In this document: positions 7,001 to 13,461 of the stretch, in pieces | How the letters are laid out: each line of letters starts with the position of its first letter | Numbering within the stretch: position 1 is the first letter of the stretch | Source of the DNA: Pseudomonadales bacterium | GTDB lineage: Bacteria; Pseudomonadota; Gammaproteobacteria; Pseudomonadales; Azotimanducaceae | DNA length: 13,461 bases | Direction: 5' to 3' | Assembly (NCBI GenBank): GCA_007128525.1 | Contig: SKXG01000345.1 | Coordinates: 1 to 13,461 of the forward strand | Translations under genes and position numbers: made by a program | The notes under the pieces: generated by a model | What the model saw: only the letters and a program-made list of their open reading frames with translations | Told to the model about the DNA's origin: nothing | Databases searched by the model: none

Positions 7001-10000
7001 GTGATAAGGTTCTGGACGCTGATCTGTTCGATTTCTTCCAGCAAGGCGTCTATGCACTTAAGCGCTGTACTGAGGCCCTGCTGCGCGGTGCGGAGCCCGA
7101 CGAAGACGTAGCGCTGTTTGAAACCGAAGCACGGCGTCTGGTTGATGCCATGGGCGATGAGGTTCGCTCAATGGGCGCCCTGCTCAGCCTCGGTGGTGCC
7201 GACGCCCTGCTGCATGCGCAGCAGTTCCTGGAATCCTGGCGTGACGGCGAGGAAGACCTGGCCAGGTTTTCCGACCTAGTGGCCGCATTGCATGAAGTGC
7301 GCAATGAAGCTGAAGCGCAGAATCAGGACCAGGTGCGCATCCTGGCAGACATACTGCTGACACACTACGACGTGCTTGAGAATCAGGCCCTGTCGGCAGA
7401 GCGTGCCGGGCTGCTGATCGAAGCCCATGAACAGCTGCTGGTGCTGTTTGACGCCATCGCAGCAGCGCAGTCACTGCCGAACGTTGACCCCTTGCTGCTC
7501 GATCTGGAGCAGGCGCTGCAGCCGGCACCCACCCCGGAACCCGAGGCCGAGACGCCCGCTACGGAGACCTCACCCGCGCGTGAGGTGGCGCCTGAATCTG
7601 AGCCTGAAGCAGGAACGCCTGTGGCGCCGACCACAGCTGGACCGTCAGCGCCGGCGGATACAGTCTCGTCTACTGCAGCCGTCGCTCTGCCCGAGCTGCC
7701 GGAAGACACAGACCCGGAAATCCTCAACATCTTTGTCGAGGAAGCCGATGAACTCCTCGAGAACATGGACCAGAGCATCCATGAGTGGTTGGCGCAGCCT
7801 GACAACCGGATTCACATAGAGAATCTGCTGCGGGCACTGCATACCTTAAAGGGCGGTGCCCGACTGGCAGGCCTGGCCGAGTTTGGTGACGAGACGCACG
7901 CTTTTGAGTCCTATTTGATCAGCGTCCAGGACGAGGACAGTTTCGGTACCGATCTGTTTGATCGCGTGCAAATGCGCCACGACGAGCTGGCGCATCTGCT
8001 GGCGCTGATCAAGGCAGCCGCTGGCCTGGGTCCAGTACCGCAGGCCCGCCCGCAGGATGCCGCACCGCAGGCACCGGCGGCACCTGCGCAGGAGGCAGCT
8101 GCAGATACCCGCAGTACGGCGGGTGAAGCTGAGCCAGAGGTGTCGGATGAAGAAGCGGCGCCCGCCCCGGCGCGCCCTCCGGCACAGTCTCAAGCGCCCT
8201 CTCCGGCACAGGCTCAGCCTGAGCCGCAACCGGAACGGCCGGCCCAGCCGGCAGCGTCGGCGGATGATGGCGCGGCGGATGACGTATCAACCCGAACACC
8301 GGCGGAACCACGCCCCGTTGCCGAGGCACGTGAGCTGATCCGGGTTTCCGCCAACCTGTTGGAAGAGCTGGTGAACGTTGCCGGTGAGTCGAGCATTATC
8401 CGGTCGCGCGTTGAACAGGGTATCAGTGACTTCACAACAGCGCTCGATGAGATGTCCATGACCATTGAGCGGATGCGGGAACAACTGCGCCGCCTGGAAA
8501 TAGAAACCGAAGCGCAGATCCAATACCGCCAGGAGCAGATCGAAGTCTCCGATGACGCTGAGTTCGATCCCCTTGAGATGGACCGTTACTCACAACTGCA
8601 GCAGCTTGCTCGGGCGTTGTCCGAGAGTGCTTCGGACATGCTCGATCTGAAGGAAACGCTCAGATATCGCGCCCGAGAGTCAGAGACGCTGCTTATTCAG
8701 CAGGCACGACTGAATACGGAGTTGCAGGAAGGTTTGATGCGCACCCGAATGGTGCCGTTTGGCCGCATGATACCGCGACTTCGCAGAATCGTTAGGCAGG
8801 TGGCTCGTGAAGTCGGTAAGGAAGTTGAGTTCAACGCCTACAATGTTGAAGGCGAGCTGGACCGGAACGTCCTTGAGCGGGTCGTCCCTGCTCTGGAGCA
8901 TATGCTGCGAAACGCGGTGGATCATGGCATTGAAAAGCCAGATCTGCGTACTGCCTTTGCCAAGCCGCCCATGGGGCGTATTGATATGCACCTGGCCCGA
9001 GAAGGCGCTGATGTGCTGATCGAGATCACCGACGACGGTCGTGGTATCGATGTGGAATCGGTACGCGCCAAGGCGGTATCCCGTGGTCTGATGCAGGCCG
9101 AGGACCGGCTGGATGATGAGGCGGTGCTGCAGTTTATTTTTGCGCCAGGCTTCTCCACCGCTGAAGCCGTTACCCAAATCTCCGGGCGCGGCGTTGGTAT
9201 GGATGTGGTGCATACCACGGTCAAGCAGCTCGGCGGCAGCATTGACATCACATCGACGCCGAACAAGGGCACTCGCTTTACTGTCAGGCTACCGTTCACT
9301 GTATCGGTGAACCGGGCCCTGATGGTGGCCGTTGCCGACGACCTGTATGCCATCCCACTCAACGCTATTGAAGGCATCGTGCGTGTACCGGCTCAGGATC
9401 TGGAGGACATTTACGCCCAGGAAGGCGGCTTTGAGTATGCCGGTGCGCCCTATCGCCTGCGTTATCTCGGCCACTATCTGGGCCGTGATTACGTGCCGAG
9501 GCCCGACCAGACTTCGGTGCCTGTGGTGCTGGTTCGCGCCGGTGACCAGTCAGTCGCCATTCACGTCGACGGCGTACATGGCAGCCGCGAAATCGTCGTA
9601 AAGAGCCTGGGGCCGCAGTTTGCTGGTGTGGCAGGCATCTCGGGCGCCACCATTCTTGGCGATGGCAGCGTGGTGGTCATTCTGGATCTGGTCGGCCTGG
9701 TGCGCAGTCAGACGGCCAGCATCAGCATGTCCATGGCAGCGCCGCAGGCAGATGCCGAGCGGCCGCCCTGTGTCATGGTGGTCGATGATTCCGTCACCGT
9801 GCGCAAAGTCACCTCGCGCGTGCTGGAACGCCAGGGTATGGATGTGCTGGTGGCCAAGGATGGTGTCGAGGCAGTCGCCATGCTGGCGGAGCAGAAGCCG
9901 GACATCATCCTGCTCGACATCGAAATGCCGCGCATGGACGGCTTCGAGGTTGCTCGGCACATCCGCAACGATGAGCGGCTGCAGGATCTGCCGATCGTCA

Positions 10001-10128
10001 TGGTCAGTTCCCGAACGGGTGCCAAGCACCAGGAGCGTGCTGTGGAGCTGGGGGTCAACCGCTTCCTCGGCAAGCCGTTCCAGGAAGCAGAACTGTTGTC
10101 GACCATTGATGCACTGGTGCACGCCTGA
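4036..10128 (+). CDS. chpA: ChpA, giant hybrid chemotaxis histidine kinase with multiple HPt domains
   Basis: CheA-like kinase of the Chp array, 2030 aa from the ATG at 4036. I prefer this start because GGAAG lies 5 nt upstream and MSNGRDNFALDWIK aligns end to end with Pseudomonas ChpA; an in-frame ATG at 4024 adds four residues. The N-terminal FimL-like region holds Xpt-type modules: one with LHQVHGTL (H48) and two degenerate ones with Leu342 and Val453 at the histidine position. Canonical HPt motifs are FHTLKGSGR (H783), FHTLRGSAS (H958) and LHTLKGGAR (H1269). Acidic or Pro/Ala-rich linkers lie at about 536-739, 1160-1220 and 1334-1430. The kinase core follows: dimerisation P3 (about 1433-1575, ending GLMRTRMVPF), the ATPase with N box HMLRNAVDHG (1622-1631), DDGRGID (1666-1672), FAPGFST and SGRGVGMD, then CheW-like P5 (about 1758-1893). 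The C-terminal receiver has D1917-D1918, phospho-acceptor D1961 and K2013. P. aeruginosa ChpA is 2472 aa with more HPt modules. Confidence 0.97.
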   Translation: MSNGRDNFALDWIKRELDETLKQARQALEAYAEERDRTRMRACLTHLHQVHGTLLMLELGGVTLLSDELEQLAQAMLAGQLEDEQAGLEALMQGIVQLPDYLEQIQRGLPDSRRIVLPLANEVRLAHGKEALPHPNAGKQSLFQIPNDTTVARFDRIEGVEKVRRIRAAYQQVLLAILRGEDKRGSIATLSKVAVGLERICDGTPMSALWRTFGEFVASLALTDEELGPDVVKLLRRVDAEMKVLIQQGAAALRRPPATELMQALMQTARQRGLRSPLLDDLEAAVAEQEPVDAPSTTGDDALRTAAGTLREELTGIKNQLDLYVRNEDRSQDSFRSMLAPLKQIGSTLGVLGFDRARNVLAAQVERLSAVEDGAGLDDALLSDVAEALLAVDQELASAGGHEGEAEMLAGEARAVVLEQARLGLDQVKQAVVDYVSSHWDQSRLADVPPNLVAVRGALQLAGLDHPARLIGRCARYVEAELFAGKQPDWQALDNFADAISGIDYYLERLSEQSRAAGNDILELVESSLRTLGYADVDPGPAELTPEAGTLPEQAADSEAASAPALEEPELDAPVSDAFESEGSEPAAAEPEPEPEPEMLEAELPPSAEVSAAADDEPLPTADLAADEEAAGKGDLMDSLVSDDLLGDLQQVPDDQEDATETSADTQALPEPLEAESLEELSIDEFTVDADDDTSDADNISLDQAGPELNELDMTDVSPPPASAPEPATADADLETGELDEDILEIFVEEVTEVLETLSEWLPRWAQALNDEEALTETRRAFHTLKGSGRIVGATTLAELAWSVENMLNRVMDGTLQANSDFPALVAEAVDAMPQLRDAFSARTSAPNEADVAQIMERADLLASGGSLDELSSGGRADEVIDLTLADAKAEGARSTSDDDKEMLPEIEFADSDRADDETMGLFEAEAADHLAALEASFLGDDALPGRRLDDDILRRFHTLRGSASVAGIAPVYRIASALNEVAVAVHDSDKVLDADLFDFFQQGVYALKRCTEALLRGAEPDEDVALFETEARRLVDAMGDEVRSMGALLSLGGADALLHAQQFLESWRDGEEDLARFSDLVAALHEVRNEAEAQNQDQVRILADILLTHYDVLENQALSAERAGLLIEAHEQLLVLFDAIAAAQSLPNVDPLLLDLEQALQPAPTPEPEAETPATETSPAREVAPESEPEAGTPVAPTTAGPSAPADTVSSTAAVALPELPEDTDPEILNIFVEEADELLENMDQSIHEWLAQPDNRIHIENLLRALHTLKGGARLAGLAEFGDETHAFESYLISVQDEDSFGTDLFDRVQMRHDELAHLLALIKAAAGLGPVPQARPQDAAPQAPAAPAQEAAADTRSTAGEAEPEVSDEEAAPAPARPPAQSQAPSPAQAQPEPQPERPAQPAASADDGAADDVSTRTPAEPRPVAEARELIRVSANLLEELVNVAGESSIIRSRVEQGISDFTTALDEMSMTIERMREQLRRLEIETEAQIQYRQEQIEVSDDAEFDPLEMDRYSQLQQLARALSESASDMLDLKETLRYRARESETLLIQQARLNTELQEGLMRTRMVPFGRMIPRLRRIVRQVAREVGKEVEFNAYNVEGELDRNVLERVVPALEHMLRNAVDHGIEKPDLRTAFAKPPMGRIDMHLAREGADVLIEITDDGRGIDVESVRAKAVSRGLMQAEDRLDDEAVLQFIFAPGFSTAEAVTQISGRGVGMDVVHTTVKQLGGSIDITSTPNKGTRFTVRLPFTVSVNRALMVAVADDLYAIPLNAIEGIVRVPAQDLEDIYAQEGGFEYAGAPYRLRYLGHYLGRDYVPRPDQTSVPVVLVRAGDQSVAIHVDGVHGSREIVVKSLGPQFAGVAGISGATILGDGSVVVILDLVGLVRSQTASISMSMAAPQADAERPPCVMVVDDSVTVRKVTSRVLERQGMDVLVAKDGVEAVAMLAEQKPDIILLDIEMPRMDGFEVARHIRNDERLQDLPIVMVSSRTGAKHQERAVELGVNRFLGKPFQEAELLSTIDALVHA
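5803..5829 (+). repeat. Pro-Glu microrepeat inside chpA
   Basis: A near-perfect run of the hexamer GAGCCG (four units, the first written GAGCCC, then GAA) encodes EPEPEPEPE in the long acidic linker before the first canonical HPt domain of ChpA. It keeps the frame. Such a repeat can change length by slippage in steps of two residues without breaking the gene. Confidence 0.7.
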
Positions 10129-10148
10129 GGCGTCAAGGAGAACAGCGC

Positions 10149-10622
10149 GTGGCAGAGCAAGCAACTTCAGCGACGACGGGCGAAGCGACCTGTGTATTGA
10201 TACCGGTGGGTGCTCAGATGCTGCTGCTGCCCAATGTCACCGTGGCTGAGATCCTGGCCTGGCGGCGCATCAAGGCTTTCGACTGGCAACCGGACTGGTG
10301 TGCCGGCCTGCTGGGTTGGCGGGGCCAGAATCTGCCGGTGGTTCGCTTTCCAGTGCTCAACGACATGGCAGACGCCGATATTGAACAGGGCCGCTGTATC
10401 CTGGCCATGAACCGCGTCCGCAGCCCCAGAGGTCCGGCGTTTTACGGTCTGGTCGCCAGTGGTCTGCCTCGGCTGGTGCATCTGAGCAGCGCTGATGTCG
10501 TAAACAACCGGGTCGGTCTGGGTCCGGCTGAGTCTGCCTCGGTCAAAGTGGGTACGGAAGTCGCCGTGATCCCCAGCCTGGAACTGATCGAAGGCAAGCT
10601 GTCGAGCCTGCCACCGCTCTGA
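10149..10622 (+). CDS. chpC: ChpC-like CheW-family protein
   Basis: Single CheW domain of 157 aa, the second adaptor-type protein of the Chp operon; in Pseudomonas ChpC sits downstream of chpA and chpB. Recognisable features are CVLIPVGAQMLLLPNVTVAEIL (15-36, the first strand pair with the Pro-Asn turn), WCAGLLGWRGQNLPVVRF (50-67, the CheW core equivalent of the G-W-RG-x-x-I/LP motif) and the closing IPSLELIEGKL (141-151). It starts with GTG at 10149; AAGGAG at 10136-10141 is well placed and no better start exists. The gene begins 20 nt after the chpA stop, where chpB would be expected, and ends the operon. Assignment to ChpC rather than a generic CheW rests mainly on position. Confidence 0.85.
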   Translation: MAEQATSATTGEATCVLIPVGAQMLLLPNVTVAEILAWRRIKAFDWQPDWCAGLLGWRGQNLPVVRFPVLNDMADADIEQGRCILAMNRVRSPRGPAFYGLVASGLPRLVHLSSADVVNNRVGLGPAESASVKVGTEVAVIPSLELIEGKLSSLPPL

Positions 10623-10630
10623 TTTCGCTT

Positions 10631-11359
10631 TCAGGGCGCCTGCCAGTCCCAGCGCTGACGGATCAGGCTCAGTGCGGCGACCGGCGCCGTATCCGCACGT
10701 AAAATCCAGGGTCCGAGGCCCACCGGCTGCGCTTTGCAGCGGCTCTGAATCTGCGCCGTTTCAACCGCGCTGAAGCCGCCTTCCGGCCCGACAAAGACGC
10801 TGGTGTCCGCGACCGGCAGCGCGGCCTCCAACAGCGGTGCACCCGGCGCCAGCAGCAGACAGTAGCTGTTTGCCAGGGCAGCAAGCGCCTCATCCAGCGG
10901 CCTTGGCTCGTGCAGTACGGGCAGCCTGGCCCGGCCACATTGCTCGCAGGCGGCGCCGATGACCTTGCGCCAATGCTCCAGCCGATTGGCAAGCCGCTTT
11001 GCGTCCAGCCGACGCTCCGTGCGTTCCGTGTGCAGCAGCCAGATGTCGGTCACGCCCAGCTCCGTGGCCTTCTGCAAAGCGAAGTCGAGTTTCTCACCTT
11101 TGATCAGGCTTTGTGCCAGATGCAGCCGGCAGCGATACGGCGCTTCTACGCTATGCAGTGACTGGAGCTCCAGCTGCCAGTGCCGGCCGGCACTGGCCAG
11201 GCGCGCCTTGAAGGTACTGCCGCGCCCGTCAAAGACATGAACGGCGTCACCGCTGCGCAGGCGCAGAACCCGGGTCAGATAATGTGCCGCCGCCGGTGGC
11301 AGGTCAGCCACCATGCCTGCCTCCAGGCCAGTGTCCAGCAGCAGCCGCGGTGCGGCCAT
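10631..11359 (-). CDS. rsmE: 16S rRNA (uracil-1498-N3)-methyltransferase RsmE
   Basis: SPOUT-class methyltransferase that uses S-adenosylmethionine to make m3U1498 in the 30S decoding region. The 242-aa length is normal. An N-terminal PUA-like domain with HYLTRVLRLRSGD (26-38) and VFDGRG (42-47) precedes the catalytic domain. That domain carries IKGEKLDFALQKATELGV (86-103), ERTERR (112-117), the substrate-side ACEQCGR (137-143), and the knot loops VGPEGGFS (190-197) and LGPWILRADTAPVAAL (215-230). The last motif is usually LGxRILRTETA, so Trp218, Ala222 and Asp223 are variants in or next to the SAM loop. The ATG lies one base after the metF stop, with GGAG 7 nt upstream inside metF, so translation is probably coupled. 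It is the last gene of the metK-metF-rsmE unit and ends 8 bp from chpC in convergent orientation. Confidence 0.95.
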   Translation of the reverse strand: MAAPRLLLDTGLEAGMVADLPPAAAHYLTRVLRLRSGDAVHVFDGRGSTFKARLASAGRHWQLELQSLHSVEAPYRCRLHLAQSLIKGEKLDFALQKATELGVTDIWLLHTERTERRLDAKRLANRLEHWRKVIGAACEQCGRARLPVLHEPRPLDEALAALANSYCLLLAPGAPLLEAALPVADTSVFVGPEGGFSAVETAQIQSRCKAQPVGLGPWILRADTAPVAALSLIRQRWDWQAP

Positions 11360-11360
11360 A

Positions 11361-12210
11361 TCACAGCTCCAGCCGGTCCAGTAGCGCCAGTGTCGGCAGC
11401 GCCTGGTTCAGCGTGTAGAAGTGCAGTCCTGGTGCGCCGCCATCGAGCAGGCGCCGGCACAGTCCGGCGACTACGTTCTCGCCGAAAGCGCGCAGCGCTG
11501 CGTCATCGTCCTGCAGCGATGCCAGCCGCTTCCGGATCCAGCGCGGAATCTCTGCCCCGCAACCGTCTGAGAAACGCACCAGGTTGGCGAAATTGATGAT
11601 GGGCATGATGCCGGGGACGATCGGCGTATTGATGCCCAGCGCCCGTGCGCGCTCGACGAAGTCGAAATAGGCGTCGGCATTGTAGAAATACTGCGTGATG
11701 ATGCCGTTGGCACCAGCATCGACCTTGTCCTTCAGATAGGCCAGGTCGGCGTCGGGTGAAGGCGCGTCTGGATGCACCTCCGGATAGGCGGCCACTTCGA
11801 TGTGAAGCGGATTGTCCACACCCCGAGCAGCCTCATGCTCGCGAATCAGACCAACCAGCTCGCGCGCATAGCGGATCTGCCGGGCGCTGCCCATGCCGGA
11901 CGGGATGTCTCCGCGCAGCGCAACGATCCGGTTGATGCCCATGGCCAGGTAGGCGTCGAGCAGCGACCTGACCTGATCGTCATCATCCAGGCCGATCGAC
12001 AGGTGCGGCGCTGCCGGGGCACCGGCAGCGCGCAGCGCCTCGATGGTGGCCAGCGTGCGGTCGCGCGTTGAGCCACCGGCCCCATAGGTGACGGAACAGA
12101 ACTCCGGCTTGCGGACCGCTAGCCGGTCCCAGGCCCGCAACAGGTTGCGCCGGCCCTTGTCGGTAGCCGGTGGGAAGAACTCGAAGCTCAGACGCACAGC
12201 AGCGCCAGAC

Positions 12211-12224
<14 letters not shown>
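11361..12224 (-). CDS. metF: Methylenetetrahydrofolate reductase
   Basis: FAD-dependent reduction of 5,10-methylene-THF to 5-methyl-THF, the methyl donor for methionine synthesis. The 287 aa fold as the bacterial TIM-barrel MTHFR with no regulatory domain. Visible motifs are SFEFFPP (13-19, with E15 as the catalytic Glu), [16 protein letters not shown] (42-57), ALRGD (102-106, with the flavin-site Asp), YPEVHPDA (147-154), ITQYFYN (176-182, substrate-binding Gln), PGIMPI (204-209), PRWIRKRL (227-234) and HFYTLN (268-273). Start: GTG at 12224, with GAGG 6 nt upstream. This makes the first 14 nt overlap the end of metK, and FEFFPP then begins at the usual distance from the N-terminus. metK, metF and rsmE are therefore one operon with coupled translation. 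In many proteobacteria ahcY sits between or beside metK and metF; here it does not. Confidence 0.96.
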
Positions 12225-13365
<1,141 letters not shown>

Positions 13366-13461
13366 GTCGGGATTCCTTGGACTAAAGGCCGCGGATTTTA
13401 CCCATTGTCCGGCGACGCTGCATCGACCAGATGCCGCGCCGCCCTGAATCCTGCTAAAGCA
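13366..13461 (-). promoter_or_regulatory. metK upstream region with a candidate promoter
   Basis: On the minus strand TAAAAT (plus coordinates 13395-13400) is a good -10 hexamer, 29 nt before the metK ATG. No good -35 is visible 16-18 nt further up. The palindrome GCATC-N5-GATGC (13420-13434) covers the expected -35 place, and a second short palindrome, TGCTAAAGCA, lies at the window edge (13452-13461). With this -10 the leader would be only about 20 nt, too short for any SAM or SAH riboswitch. No E. coli MetJ-type AGACGTCT box was seen. No gene is supported in this stretch. Confidence 0.35.

Overview
The window looks like chromosomal DNA from a GC-rich (about 60% by eye) gammaproteobacterium that makes type IV pili. 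Every confident protein resembles the corresponding Pseudomonas/Xanthomonas-type protein. The gene order (gshB divergent from a pilGHIJ-chpA cluster, with a possible further gene behind gshB) recalls the P. aeruginosa PA0406-PA0415 region. The genus cannot be fixed from sequence alone. No rRNA, tRNA, insertion sequence, phage gene or CRISPR array is visible.

Left part (1-1332): gshB (glutathione synthetase) on the minus strand, possibly followed by the first codons of another gene that leaves the window. A 274-bp divergent intergenic region contains a strong 35-nt hairpin in the pilG leader and a longer dyad with wide-set arms.

Centre (1333-10622), plus strand: a complete Chp (Pil-Chp) chemosensory operon, pilG-pilH-pilI-pilJ-chpA-chpC. 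By family knowledge, the receptor PilJ and the adaptor PilI (with the CheW-like ChpC) control the giant hybrid kinase ChpA. ChpA passes phosphate to the response regulators PilG and PilH, which set pilus extension and retraction and, in Pseudomonas, cAMP/Vfr surface signalling. This copy is reduced in three ways. PilJ has lost the whole periplasmic sensor domain and is 409 aa, against about 680 in P. aeruginosa. The methyltransferase pilK and methylesterase chpB are missing from the places they occupy in Pseudomonas. ChpA is about 2030 aa with three canonical HPt histidine motifs, rather than the larger set of the 2472-aa P. aeruginosa protein.

Right part (10631-13461), minus strand: metK-metF-rsmE, a tightly packed one-carbon/methylation operon. 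It makes S-adenosylmethionine (MetK), makes the methyl donor 5-methyl-THF for methionine (MetF) and contains a SAM-dependent 16S rRNA methyltransferase (RsmE). ahcY, often found next to metK and metF, is absent. The two operons converge with only 8 bp between stop codons. The main point of interest is the stripped-down Chp system, whose input must differ from the periplasmic pilin sensing proposed for Pseudomonas PilJ.
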